Shown here: positions 22,695 to 35,168 of the stretch, piece after piece | How the letters are laid out: each line of letters opens with the position of its first letter | Numbering within the stretch: position 1 is the first letter of the stretch | Assembly (NCBI GenBank): GCA_021030915.1 | Contig: JAGEMR010000016.1 | Location: forward strand, 372,001 to 436,000 | Length of the DNA: 64,000 nucleotides | Origin: Astrothelium macrocarpum | Lineage: Eukaryota; Ascomycota; Dothideomycetes; Trypetheliales; Trypetheliaceae | Direction: 5' to 3' | The notes under the pieces: generated by a model | What the model was told of the DNA's origin: nothing | Seen by the model: the letters and a program-made list of their open reading frames with translations, nothing else | Databases searched by the model: none | Program-made: the position numbers and the translations under genes

Positions 22695-25600
22695 TTAGTA
22701 AACAAATATTGCTAGAGATTCCCAGAGATTCTTTGAGCCGTAGAATATCAGTACGATGATCAACGCGGCCATTAAGCAGCCTATCGTGGGGGCTTCTCTC
22801 CGTGCTCCTGCTGCAGCACCTGCTCTTGTAACCGCCGGCCTGCCATTACCCGCGTCCAATGTTGAGTCTGTCGGCGTTGTACCAAGTCTATTACTTGATC
22901 CGATGCCAGCCACCGACGCCGCGCTCCACGACGCAGTCGCAGTGCCATCAACTACCAACCCACTTATCCCAGCAGACACACTCTCGCCGTCAATTGCCAT
23001 GACTGTGCTGCCTTCGGTTAGCATGATACTGCCATCGACAACCACCATCTGTCCCGGTCCATTCGGATCGGAACTCCGGATCGCCGTCAGGACTTGGCCA
23101 TCGGCGCCCGTGAACTGCGCTTCTTGCACGGCACTCGCAGCTTGGGTCATGAACGGGACATGGCTCGAGCCGCTAATGACAAGTGGGGATCCGGACTGCG
23201 CTGTATATGGGTGACCACCGATCGTCAGCTCAGCTTGAGACTTCGAGCTGACAGGCACAGCGGTTGCACTGAAGGGTATGGTTTGACCATTGATCGCGAC
23301 ACCATCAGGCCCAAGGCTGATTGTCTGGCTAGAAATAACAGCGGCTGGATCATCAGATGAAAGAGTCAAGTCAGCGATGATTAGCGGTGACCCAGATTGA
23401 GCTGTATAGATTTGACCACCGAATGTCACCACGGCTTGAGGCTCAGAGTTAACAGACCCAGGGGCTGCACTAAATGGCGTGTTTTGACCATTGGTTGCGA
23501 CGCCCGTAGCTTCAAGACTAGCCGTCTGGCCGGAAATGATCGCAGCTAGTCCGCCTGCTGATATGATAGATCTAGCAGTTGTAAACAGCGACCAATGTTG
23601 TGTCGTGTATATCTGACCTCCGACAGTGACGACCGCAGCAGAACGCGATGAACCAGCAGCTGCGCTAGAACCAACGACCAGACCACCACTCGGTAGCACT
23701 GTAAAAACTTGACCTCCGATGGTGACCGGCGTGCCAAGGTGTTGGGCGCCAGGTGCAGGATCAGCAATTGGGGTAGCGGAGAACGCAATATTACTGCCTT
23801 CCAAATTGACTCCTTTACTTCCAACACTAACTCTTTGTCCGGCAATAGTTTGTGCCGGTGCATTTGGCATAACGTTAGTGCCGCCAATATCTAGGGGCTT
23901 ACCGAACCGCGCAGTATACGTCGAGCCTCCTATGATCACGACCGCCGTTGGGGTATTAGGAGCTGCATTCGGGGCCGCTGGATCCTGTATACCTGGAGCT
24001 GGCGCTAGTGCAGAGGAGAATGTCACCTGACTACCCCCGACGTTGACCCCATTGCTGCCCACACTAACAGTTGGTTCGGCAATTGTTTGGACAGCCGCGT
24101 TAGGAGCGACTGTTATCCCGTCAGTGTTCAAAGACTGACTCGATTGTGCAGTATAAGTGGAACCCCCAAGTGTCACAGCCGCTGCTGGAGGAGCTGACGC
24201 TGGAGCTTCAAACGCAGGAGCAGTATTTCGAGAAGAGCCCGCTGCAGGTGAGTTCAAAGTGCTACCTCCAGCAACGATAGCGCCGCCGCTTCCAACCGAA
24301 ATTGGTATTCCAGCAATAATTGTCGTAGCTCCCGGTTGAAGAGTAGTACCTCTGGTGGCAGCATTTGGACCGTAAGGGCTAGCAGCAATGGTTTGGAGAA
24401 TATCTGCAGCAGACGTGTCCGATGGGCCTGCCGGGTCTCTCGTGGTACCATGCGGCGCTGCTGGATCTGCAGGGGCAGGCTGTGAAGGATCGGATCCCTG
24501 TTGAACGGGTTGTGCTGTCTTCGAAGGACTCGGCGTATTTGCGTCAATACTTGCAGGAAGAGTCTGAACAGGCACCGGGCCGTTCGCCGGAGCAAAAGTC
24601 AGGGATGTCACCGAATTCGAAGGCGGTTGCCGTCCTGGGGCAGGCGCTGGTTGACTGGCCTGTGTGGCCGGCGATGGGTGCAATGCGCTCAAGATACCTC
24701 CAGCAACAAAAGAAGGATCCGCGGTAAAACTGGGCTCAGCAGAGTCAGCAGAGCTTTGCTGTGGTGAAGCAGATCCGGGTTTCGCAGCTGACGGAGACGC
24801 TGGAGTCGCGCCGGGGAGAGAGCTTGAGGCCGGTGGCATGAAAATGCTGTGAAGCGCATTCAATGCACTTGAGGAAGGATCTGTCGCCATTGGATCGTTC
24901 CCCGTTTGTTTTGGGGTTGGAATTTCGGGCAGTGACTCGGTTGAGGCTGCGAGGGATGCCGGGTCCGAGGTTGTAGTAGTCAGAGCTGCAACGGGCTGGG
25001 CAGCGCTTGCAAAGGGTGTCAATACAATAGGAGGATCAAACACTCCGCGGATGTCAAGCTGACAAGATGTCCATGCCGGATCAATTGGGTTCAGAAACCC
25101 CGATGGGAGGACCAAAACGGGGTTGAAGGGCTTCGTACGAGGACAGCTGGGATAGCAAGTATTTTGATCCGCCCAAAATTGCATTGTGTTGTTGCACTCT
25201 CCGAACGCGAGGTCGTACGTTGCCATTTGAGATGTCCAGGCTGCACACCACGGCTGGCGAGAGTAGATGCTTTCTGGCACCGGAGAGTTCAGATCCGTGA
25301 AATTGAATGAGGCGGTACTGATGACGCCCTGATATTGAGACCAGATGCTAGAGAGCTGAGCAGTGTTGGTCAAAGGCAAAACAGTGTTGTTATGCGCTTT
25401 ACCGACCGCGCTGCACGAGTTTCCAGCATGGATGTTGGCTAAGGAGACATATACGGTCGGAGAGGTAAAGACAGTGCCAAGTGTTGTAGCCACCTCAAAA
25501 TTATCCCTGACTCGGACAGATCCACGGGTATCATTGGCGGCTGGTGCAGGTGTGGCTTGCGGCCAATGGAGCAATCGTATAGTCCCACCAGTAACAGCAC

Positions 25601-27351
25601 AAACTCCGCACCCCAGAGTACAGCCGGCGGCCAAGCTCGACCAAGACGGCCAGCTGGCAGGAAGATAAGACGTGGCGGTAGGGAGGAAAAAGATATCAGG
25701 AATCGAGGGATCTGACTGAGTGATCGAAATATCAGTGGTTTCCTGAATGAAACCCCCGCTGAACTCGGTCTGTCCACTGTTCGTAATTACAGCATTGTTG
25801 CCAGAGTAACCCGCAGACACGTATGAAGATCGCAGAGACTCACAGAGCTGGCTATTGACTGAAGCTTGTGTACACGAAGGAGATGCAGTGGACCTTACTA
25901 TGGAGAAGGAGCTCCAAACTGACCAGTAAGCCGACAAAGACACCATGCAAGGTCCAGGTTCACCAGCGCAGGGAGGTGATGCTATCGTGGGGGTAGCCAT
26001 CACCTGACGAGAAGCCCACGTATTCCAAAGGGCTTGGCATTGTGGCACGGAGCCTGGCAGCTCGCATCTGGGGGTAGGAAGACTCTTCAATGAGATCGAA
26101 GCGATCGAGCCATCTGTAAAGTAGTCGGTCTCTATTTGGGTGCTGGTCGTGGTAGGCGTTGATGAATAGTCTACGCCAGCCCGCCCAATCTCTGTATTAA
26201 TAGCTATAGTAAGATTCAAAGTTAGAGAACCCACATCACTATGAGTGCGTGTGAATACAGTCCATGTGCTAAAATCGGTGCGAGGTGGAGGGCTCAAGTT
26301 TGGAACGGACATGACATAGACATCGGTGGAGGTGCTTTTGTCAACAGTCGTGAAACCATCCGCAATCAATGTAAAGGTATCGATCTCGGTCATTGTTTCA
26401 GTGAATGGCACTTCTTGGAGGTAGCCATCACTGGGCGTAGACGTCGACGCAAATTCCGTGAACACCTCGGTAAACATATCCTGGCATACTTCTTCATAGA
26501 CGTGGGACTGCGTATAGTATTCTGTCATATATTCAGAGAGACTCTCATTCCAAAGATCAACATGGGCGTAATTGGTCTGATAGTCCCAGTAGTTCAGCCA
26601 CTGCTTCCAACACTGATCAAGCGCAGGATTTCCGGAAGAGCTAAAAGCAGCATGTTGTACAGGTAAGTTGCCACCACTTTTTACTTTACGACACTGATTA
26701 GAGGAAGTCGAGGCCGTCGTAGCATTTGTGCGATTTGTAAATGTTGCTGGGGAAGCAATCAAGGTAGAGTTGGAAGTCCACCCTGCCGGCTTCTGTGAAG
26801 CATCGGCAGTGGTCGGTCCCCTTGCAAGGGTCGTAGGAACAGCCGAGGCCCTGGTCTTTCTCTCCAGTGTAGAAAACGAAGCATTGCGGCTAGAATTAGC
26901 CGTATTGATCGCTGGTGCTACAGTAGACGCAGGAATTGTAGCCAAGGATCCCCGGAGCGATTGCGGCTGGGCTGTGCTTGTGTTCTCGTTCTCGTCCGTC
27001 TGCGTAGCTTGTAGTACGGCCGCATCCTTGGTCCTAGAAATAGACAGCCCTTGCGCGATGTAGCGTCCTATTCGACCACCGCTTTCTTTTGAGCTTGAAT
27101 CAGGCGGACCTTTACAAGACGAATGACAAATCTTTGAAGCCGTTGAGACTGTTGAGAGTGTTGCGTGAAAGCTAGATTCGAACAGAGACAGACTGGACGG
27201 TTTTTGGGAAGAGAACACATGGCCTGTAGAGATATTTCAGCAAGAAGCACTTGCGCCAGATTGCAAAAAACTGACGGGCATCAACTTGACATGAAAAAAC
27301 ACATAGTAAAGACACTAAGATAAAAGGAGCTCTGATCGAGCATCGTGGCAT
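22695..27351 (-). CDS. Large repetitive cell-surface protein with signal peptide and C-terminal membrane anchor
   Basis: Exon 2 (27223-22695) is a very long open frame without a good start codon. Exon 1 at 27351-27303 supplies one: an ATG followed by a hydrophobic stretch (APFILVSLLC) typical of a signal peptide. The donor is GTGTTT and the acceptor CTACAG. The junction keeps frame and gives 1,525 residues. The N-terminal third is Ser/Thr- and Cys-rich with an aromatic-rich part (LDQCWKQWLNYWDYQTNY). A Pro/Ser/Thr linker follows, then at least six imperfect repeats of 60-75 residues, each with GGxxYTAQSGxPL and a TISLGPDGVAINGQ-like strand. A single transmembrane helix (IGCLMAALIIVLIFYG) ends the protein. 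It is probably a glycosylated adhesin- or wall-associated protein. The first exon is inferred from splice signals only. Confidence 0.7.
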
Positions 27352-28803
27352 GTTCTGCTACGAGGAACAAGAAGCTATACTAAACGAATGTACATTCGCG
27401 AGACCAAAGACCTTCAACACAGCGGAGGAGCAAAGAGTAGGGAGGTAAGTGTAGCCTATATGTTCATGCGACGGACAGAATTCTTTTTAGGTCAAAGACT
27501 CCGAAGCAACAAGATGGCGATGCTGCTATACCGCAGAGCATGCCAACCGGCAACATCACTTTACGTGCGGCACGCCACACTCGACCGAGACCAAGCAGCG
27601 ACGAAATCCGACCCCTAATGTCGAGTTTCAGTTGCGGAGTCAATGCTTTTCGGAGAGTGGAAGACAACTCATGGCGGTCAGACGCGTATCTGGAACGTGT
27701 TGGCCATTGTGTGTTTCATTGGATTACAAACTATAATACGCAAGTTAGATTCAGCTAAAGTCTAAAACTGCAACAAGGTAATAAAGTATACCGAGTATCC
27801 AGGGTTTCTTCGAAACTGATGATCTATACCATAAAAATCTCGGCCCAAAGTATTTTCACTCATTAGAAGGTTCGGCGTCCAACTCAACAGAACCCGAACA
27901 AAGCGGGTAAAACGACCAAATCTCTGTTTCCGTCCCAACTTCATTAAATTTATTGATATATAGTACCAAAATCATCTTATCGATCATTAAAGATAGATAG
28001 CCAAATAATAGATAAATCCAATAGCTTGATTTGTTTAGTAGACAGGCCCAAGGCGTGAAGTAGATATATGTTCAGAGTAGCAGCTAGACAAGAGTGGCAG
28101 CCTGCAAGCAGATTTTAATAACACATTGGCGTAATGACGCTAAAAACTTGGCTGACAATGATATAGTTCAAACGCGCACATTCCTCAGCTGATCGCCTTA
28201 CGGCGCCGGGGGAATGTTCTCCGCTGCTTAAGGGTGTGTTGATTCGTACCTTCCCCGGCGCCTTGTCACAGAGGTGATGATGGGGAACCGGGTGAACGTA
28301 AATTCGAAAACTGCGGAGTTGAACTAGATGCTTACATTTCCGGGCTACGAATTTACTTAATTGAGCAAAATGCATCTCTTGTATAAGAGATCCGATGAAA
28401 TAATTGGTATGTATCTTTACCTGGTCGGGGTTGGAAATGGCCGAAACGAGAACGGACCAAAATTCCCTAGCACAACGATTACTCCGTAAATATCTTAGCT
28501 GCACTATCATCTCTTCACGCAGCTGAAAGATATATAAGCTTTCATTGGGTTCGACAGGGAAATGTCAACTTTCGAAGATCTTCCGCTAGAGCTGATGTGT
28601 TCTTGTCAAAACGTACGCTGACAGAGTTTTTTTTAAAAGCAGTCACGACGAATCATCTCTGTGATACGATTCTTAATATCCTCTTGTGTCCTTAAAGCGC
28701 CGCATTTTATCTCTTACTACTTCCTGCGCCCACCAATGCAACGTTTTTTGAACAATGAGTGCAAGGAGCCAGCGACACAGGTTGTCTGAATGACATTGGA
28801 AGC
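27352..28803. other. Gene-poor stretch with F-box remnant
   Basis: 1.45 kb. It holds the promoter of the surface-protein gene and the 3' side of the FAD oxidase. The remnant at 28,562 is listed separately. Short open frames at 27388-27758 and 28115-28510 have no recognisable content. Confidence 0.5.
28562..28612 (+). pseudogene. 5' stub of an F-box-type gene related to the one at 34,356
   Basis: The first about 35 bases after the ATG at 28562 encode MSTFEDLPLELM, nearly the same as MPTFEDLPSELI at the start of the gene at 34356, and the DNA is also close (GAAGATCTTCC is shared). Similarity stops after about 15 codons and a stop codon follows. It is best read as a truncated copy. Confidence 0.55.
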
Positions 28804-30851
28804 CTAGTCGATTCGACACAAAGAATCTCCGATCATTTCCCAGCCCTCTCTTCCAACACAAACATGGCACCAAAACACATCATCAGGATCAACAGCCTTC
28901 TTAATCTGCAGCAATTTCTTGTAATTAGATCCCCAGAAAGCTTGGTGAAAATTGGGCTCATCCCAATATGCCTGCACCATTTCATCAGCAAATCCTTCGT
29001 AGACAGACGGCAAGAAACTTGAGAGAAAGGCATACCTCGTTGAGATAAGCACCCGAGTCAGGTACCAATCGCCGTAAAGCTTCGGTCTGGACCTTGTTGA
29101 CATTATACACAGCATTGGCTCGCTGAGTCTCATTGAGAGGCGTCCAGTCTTGCGAAGTCACTACACAATAGGTATCAGAAGAGAATCTCACGGCCTCCCT
29201 CCCCAACTCAACTAAACAACTCGACTTACCAGCGTGAACAAGCGCCTTTCTCCAAGCAGGATTAACAGCATCACCACCACCTCTTGGTTCTGCATTCCAG
29301 ACTCCTCGGCCAGATACCATGTATAACCTCCCGCCAGAGGCCCCCAAAAAATCGACCAGTGCATCAACCAAAGCATCATCCGTCAACGTCTCCGGTGGCA
29401 AAAGCCACGATCCAACAACCTTATCCACTCCTGCCATGCTATTGTCAGCGTATTGGAGGAACAAACTGTAGAGGTTCGGGAAGACAATCGATTTCGCTTG
29501 AGTGATTGTTTGGCCAGGGTACGTCTCGTTGACATATTTCCAGATGGGTGTCCACAAATCCTCCAACGTGGTTGGTGAAGCAGGGTCAGGTAATGCAAAA
29601 ACGCCTTCAAATGATGCTACCGGACCTCCAGAGTCAGCGAGGGTAATGTTGGGATAGAGATATGTAAAAGCCGAAACATTCGCTGCGGAGAGGCTGGGGA
29701 ATTGGGCCAAGAGGTATCCCACGATTTCCCAGTAGGCTGTAGAGTTTGGTGCTGCTTGAAGCTCGAAGTCGTATAATGCTATTAGAGTAGACGGATATGT
29801 GCGCACTGTGACTTTCGTCAGGACTCCAAATGTGCCCCCACCACCCTGACAGCTCTATTAGCATCACCTCAAACCGTTGGTATTGACTTCCTACTAACCC
29901 CTCGAACAGCCCAGAATAGATCGGTATTCTGACACTCGTTCGCTTTGACTATTTCTCCTGTGGGTGTCACCATCTCAACCTCGTATACCTGATCAGCCCC
30001 CAGCCCATAGATATGTGAGAGGGGACTGTGGCCACCGCCGGTAAGGTATCCTCCCATAGTGACTTCCTTCCCCATACCATCAACGACTGTTTGATTGTGT
30101 AGACTCAACTGTTGGTATATATCACTGACATAAGACCCAGCGCCAGCTGTTACAGCTGTAGTGTTGATTGAGGTAAAGCAACCCTCGGGCTGGAATCCGT
30201 CATGAAATTCGTATCCTCCAACCATATATCTCGTCCAGATTGAGAGGGAATAGGGCGATGAAGAACTATCTCTCGTTCACTCAAATCAGTTACGATTCAT
30301 CACCTCCCATACACCCACTTAATGCCGCAACCAGGCAGACTCAATGATCAACTTCTTGCTTACCGCCGGAGATAATCATGTCCCGATGCCTTGACATTCA
30401 ATCTCACATTGTTCTCCCTCGCGAAGTCCACTGCGGCTTTGATGTCATCCGCCGACGACGCGTTGACAACGTAGACCGGGTAGCCCAGCCCAGTACACGG
30501 TGCAGATGAGTCCGGAAGACAGGAGTCATTGTTCATGTTGTTCCACGCCGTACTTACGGGGTTGTTCTGATGAAAAGAGAAATTAGTCCACGCGGCGGTG
30601 ATCTCGGCACAGGTGTCGTTGGAAGAGCCCGAGTAGGAGGGGTGGCAGGCCGACGCGGGTGGGAGAGGATGCAACAAGCGGCCGGAGAGGCTTTCGTTAA
30701 GGGAGGCCCATTGCAAGATGCTGGGCCAGGATGCGTCCATTGGTGTTGCTTTGCATACCATGGACCGGGCCTGAACGGAGGGGAGAATGGACGATATGTG
30801 GGAGATTATATGGAGTGAGAAGAGGCTTATTTTCGTGAGTCGCACCCTCAT
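28804..30851 (-). CDS. Secreted BBE-type FAD-linked oxidase
   Basis: Five exons: 30851-30364, 30265-29899, 29845-29230, 29160-29036 and 28971-28804; all junctions keep frame, giving 587 residues. The ATG at 30851 starts a signal peptide (ISLFSLHIISHISSILPSVQA). The FAD-binding PCMH domain follows, with KASGHDYLRR, whose His is the usual 8-alpha-histidyl FAD site, and YLTGGGHSPLSHIYGLGAD. The Cys that gives a second covalent bond in bicovalent members is not visible there, so the flavin is probably held by one bond. The C-terminal BBE segment reads AYWDEPNFHQAFWGSNY and ends FWCHVCVGREGW. Relatives oxidise alcohols or sugars, and some belong to secondary metabolism (isoamyl alcohol oxidase group). 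The Zn2Cys6 regulator gene lies upstream on the same strand and could be its regulator; that is a guess from position. Confidence 0.92.
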
Positions 30852-31452
30852 GGTTACGAAAATCTTGGCTTGTGAGGGCAATCTTAGAAAAGAAGAAGTC
30901 GAAATGAGAGGATAGTGTCATGAGAGCATCTCACGTTCTTGTTATATATGATGTTTCTAAGAATAGGCAATCGCATCTCATCAATACACATGACGAATAA
31001 TGCGCAGCCGTTTGTTACAGTACAACTGAAATGCGGCTTTCGCAATTGTAGTTGTGATGACAAGTCAACATCCCTGCTTTTTGGTGTGGCTTGGAACTAA
31101 ACGGACTCCGGCTTTCGCAGTTTGCCGCTTTAAAATGCAAGGACCAAGAAGACCAATGGACAACGTCAGCCCAAACGGACACTAGAAATTTCCAGTTCGA
31201 AAGTTATGCACATACCTGGACGATACGATTGAATCATTCAGCTTCCCACTGACTACACTCAATCTAGACTCGACTTTACGATCCATCTTGTCGACTGACT
31301 GCGATCTTATTCTCTTCCCCTGACAAGCTCGGTGCGCGGGGATCGAAGGCGGAGGACAAGTGCGAAAGCGCCTAACTTTCTCGATTCAGTCCACGGAAAA
31401 GGTGTCTATCACCGCTCTCTCACAATCATCTATCCCAGATAAAGTGCCCTGA
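30852..31452. other. Intergenic gap between FAD oxidase and regulator
   Basis: 601 bases containing the oxidase promoter and the 3' end region of the regulator gene. No other feature seen. Confidence 0.5.
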
Positions 31453-33638
31453 TTACGCGTACATGGAATCCTTCAGCTCAGCTGGGTCATCATGATCACC
31501 CGCCGATTGTTCCATATCCATAAATCCCCATTGCTCCGTTCCGACTTGGAAGACGTCCATGTAATTCTCCCACTCTTCCCACCACTGCGGGTTTTGTCCA
31601 CCCAGGGTGGATGACTGCTCAACGGCTTCCAAGTCATTATTTTCATGATTGGTAACACCATTGCTTTCCCCATCATCTCCCATAATCCGTGACGGTGCAT
31701 CAGGCAGCCTTTGGGCGAAAGTTTCGGTAACAGTCTTCCACTCCTGTACAGCCAAGGGCTTGCCGGTCTTCGGATCTAGATTCCGCTGGCGGCATGCTCG
31801 AAACACGGCGTCGAACATGACCGACGCTCCCAGCTTATTATTCACGATGAGCTCGTCCATGCTGATCCCAGCGCAATCTCTAAGGACATCGATGAACGTT
31901 TCGATATGAATAGCGGCACGCGTAAGCTCTCTCTGTTCTGGGAATGACTGGAATATTTTGTGTGCTTCTATAATCGAGTCCATAGCCAGACTTTCTAGTA
32001 TAGGCGTACGTACCTGAGTCTTGCAAGTAGCAATGAATCTGAAGACGAAAGTCGTTGCATTGAAAAGCGCTGTAAAATACGACTTCGGTACAAAAGTGAG
32101 AAGACCGCCAGGATACACGTCGGACGTGCACTGCCGACCAAGTTTCGTTAGCTCAGTAGTGAGGCTCGACGCAGCCGCGAGGGCTTTATGTAAAATTATC
32201 TGTCGATGATTTTGTATCTGTGATTTATGGGAAGGGTTTGCATTGGCCGAGATGGTGAAGGTCAAAGCATAGAGACACAACTTGGCGTTACACCATTCAA
32301 TCTCAAGTTCAGATCTCCATAATTCGGTATCAGTCCTCTTAAGCTCATCCAGCTGATCGTCGAACATTTGTGTGAGCTGGAAGTGCAGAGCGTGATCTTC
32401 AACACCACCGAGGCTGTCCATTACCGAGCTTGTGATCTTCAGAGCTGAAAACAGTGCACCGAACCACGACGGAAATGATTGGGAGATGGTACTGAGGGCT
32501 TTGTCGATGGACCTCATTTGTTGCTGCGTTGACATTGGCGGGGGCAGTCCGTAAAAAACGGCAATTCTACGGCATCAATCAGTAAATATGCATCTTTAAA
32601 TATGCCAACACTCACTCAGTCCCCACCCAGAAGCATCCTAGCCAGGTCCGAGCTCGAACTGTAACGCTTAGTTCGCTAGCAACCGTATGGCCGAGGCCGC
32701 TCCACCCTGTTATCTCGTTATTGAAACCATATGGACCATGGCAATGGAGTTGCATGGCGGCGCTGACCGCCAACCCTACGTAGTTCCAAGCTGGGTTGTA
32801 AAAATGTCGAGACTGGGGAACTGGCCACAGACAGAGAAGAAGTAATGCATGGATAGTTTCAACTTGCTGAATGGCTGTCCGAAGGATTGGAGCAAGGAGT
32901 TCGTCGTAATGCGTAACCAGTATTTTTTGGTAGACAGCCGACAATCGAGCATGGTCTTGACTGGCTACCAGCATAATAGTCCAGAATAGTAGCGGCGACC
33001 TGGTCAGTACGTCTGATAGAGATGTACAAGGTTGCAGAAACATTGCATATGGCTGATAGTACTCGCTAAAGCTACAAAACTCAGTTAGCGAAAATCCTAG
33101 CATCTGACGGAAATGATGCTCACTGTTGAGATAGTTCGACAACAATTTGGGGTTCCAGGTTGAGTTTGCCCAGAGAATAAGACCGGGCCATGTCACTCTT
33201 TGTAATACTGAGCCACAACGACGTTTGTCCCTGGGGGAAAGTTCCAGATAACAAGGGTTTTGCTGACGACGACTCAATGTTTCTAGAGTCTGGTAATACA
33301 CTGCCCGTCCCAAGATTTCGAGTTAGATCCAAAGCAATGCCTTCTGGAAGATAGCTTTGGTCTGCAGAACGTAAAGCATGTAGCCCGTGACTAATCTCTT
33401 CTGTGAGTCTGTCTGCGTGAGAACAGTGCAGTGCAAATGTTGGCCTATTGTTGGCTCACTTTCTTGTTGACACACGTTTGAAGTTGGCATCAAATCGGCA
33501 GTCGAAATTCTTGGATTTGCACCGAGAGCATGGCTCAGTCAAGGTCCTTCGCGCATCACAAGCCAGCTTGGCCTGGCGGCAGCGAGTGCAGCTTTTCGCC
33601 CGGCCCACATTTTGCATGTTCGGTGAAGACTTCGGCAT
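31453..33638 (-). CDS. Zn2Cys6 transcription factor (Leu3/War1-like zinc cluster)
   Basis: Four exons: 33638-33460, 33408-33124, 33071-32616 and 32566-31453. Donors are all GTGAGC or GTGAGT, one intron has a GCTAAC branch point, and every junction keeps frame, giving 677 residues. The zinc cluster is at the N-terminus: C-x2-C-x6-C-x8-C-x2-C-x6-C (SCTRCRQAKLACDAR then PCSRCKSKNFDC). The FDANFKRVSTRK linker resembles that of the Leu3/War1 type. A short coiled region (LTEEISHGLHALR) follows. The middle region (SEYYQPYAMFLQP, SPLLFWTIMLVAS, FYGLPPPMS) is the fungal regulator middle-homology domain. The C-terminus is acidic. The protein would act in the nucleus. Adjacent same-strand FAD oxidase is a possible target. 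Confidence 0.92.
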
Positions 33639-34355
33639 TTCCGATCAAGAGTTGTGCATGGAGGTGAACATTCAACTCAATTACAAATAAAGATAGATCA
33701 GTTCGGAGCGGCTCGTATGATCGTGAAGAGACAATACAGAGTGGGAAGCGAGCGGATGTAGCGCATTTTTATTGTCGAAAGACCCGAAAATATCCCGAAC
33801 AAGCAGCGTCTATCAGATCCGTTTCATTCTTGAGTTTTTGTAAGAAAAGTATAACGTATTGATTGCGTTGCGAATTGAGTAGTTGAATAAACAGCTAAAC
33901 GAGCAGCTCTTGAGCATCCGGATCGGCAGTTAATCGCATCTTTGATTGAACAGTTGATGGGTTCCTAAACCAGCATCCTATTGCTTAATCAGCTACTCTA
34001 TTGGATGCGCAAGCAGCTACTTCATCAGCAGCTAGCAGCCGGACCAGCTACGCGTCACAGCCTATCGCCCCTAGATTGTTACGCACATTTGGTGGTGGTT
34101 TGTGTATAGAGGAGATTTGAGCTGAAAGATTTTGAGCATGAGTGAAATGAGTAAAAGTGCGTCATCCTTAGTAAGGGGTGGCACGAGTGGCTGCAACGCA
34201 AATCTTTCTTCAGCCACAATCAACGTGGAACCGAAAAGCACGCGCAGGCTTTCGTGCACCCTTCTATCAAAGTTCCTTGCAAGAGTCTAGGCTGCACGGC
34301 TGTCTCTTCACCCGCGCGGAAAGAGCCCAAGCCCTTAAGTCGTTGCTCGGCGAGA
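33639..34355. other. Divergent intergenic region
   Basis: 717 bases between the divergent regulator and F-box-type genes. Around 33,890-34,060 there is a loose repetition of AGCAGCT-like and CAGCTA-like words. No gene seen. Confidence 0.5.
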
Positions 34356-35168
34356 ATGCCGACTTTTGAAGATCTTCCATCAGAACTGATCCTAATTCTT
34401 CTCAAGACGCCAGCTACACTCGACACCACATTGGCGCTCGCAACAACCTGCCGAAGAGTCCGATGTATTTGGAGTGAAAATTGCGGTACTGTTATCCGCC
34501 ATGTGCTTGAAAGGCAGATCTACTGCTACACAGACGCGGAAAAGCTCGCTGAAGCCCAGCTAAGCGCTCATGCATTGGCAGTAGAACCCTTGCAATTCGC
34601 ACAACAACTTCTGGCAAACAATGAAGAAGCCAGCTGCGTACAAAAGGAACTCGAAGCCTATGGTGTAAAACTGAAGCATTCGTGTACCAAAAGTGAGCTT
34701 TGCCGCTCACATCCACCAGAAATGTCACATTCCGAAAAGCAGCGTTTCTTCCACGCCTGGTATATCTTACGCCGATACACTTTACTCTTCGGGAGTTTTC
34801 ATCAGCGGGCACGAGCACTGCGGGATGAAATGCGGCTACTAGGTGCCGAAGAAGCGCTGCTTCTCGCTGGACTGATGGAATGGATTGACGAAGGTTTGAG
34901 ATATGCGGCTTGTCCCAGGCTTGGAATCAAGATTAAGGAATCGGACACCTTTTCGAATTGTTGGAGGCGCGGAATGCTTCCTCTCAGGCAATCATGGCAC
35001 TATGCAGAGCACATTTTTCATGCTTTCGAAACGAGATCCAGAGACGATCCAAATTACCTTATTGCACGCAAATGGGCTCATGAAGCCTGCACCTACAACC
35101 TGGTATTCGAGCCCTGCGACTTAGGAGCCAACAGAGCAGATGATGCGGCTAGCTATCTTGTATCGTAG
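34356..35168 (+). CDS. F-box-type protein
   Basis: Single exon, 270 residues. The frame is open upstream to 34254 but the ATG at 34356 begins the conserved F-box start (FEDLPSELILILLKTPATLDTTLALATTCRRV). The rest is helical with no named motif (FHAWYILRRYTLLFGSF, EALLLAGLMEWIDEG, KWAHEACTYNLVFEPCD). F-box proteins of this type are common in ascomycetes and link substrates to SCF ubiquitin ligases; substrate unknown. A truncated copy of its start lies at 28,562. Confidence 0.7.
   Translation: MPTFEDLPSELILILLKTPATLDTTLALATTCRRVRCIWSENCGTVIRHVLERQIYCYTDAEKLAEAQLSAHALAVEPLQFAQQLLANNEEASCVQKELEAYGVKLKHSCTKSELCRSHPPEMSHSEKQRFFHAWYILRRYTLLFGSFHQRARALRDEMRLLGAEEALLLAGLMEWIDEGLRYAACPRLGIKIKESDTFSNCWRRGMLPLRQSWHYAEHIFHAFETRSRDDPNYLIARKWAHEACTYNLVFEPCDLGANRADDAASYLVS

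Noticed and set aside
22756..23214. Plus-strand open frame opposite the surface-protein repeats
   Set aside because: Antisense to repetitive coding DNA; Pro/Ala-rich and without a domain.
28115..28510. Minus-strand open frame of 131 residues
   Set aside because: No recognisable content and no conserved neighbours; likely chance.
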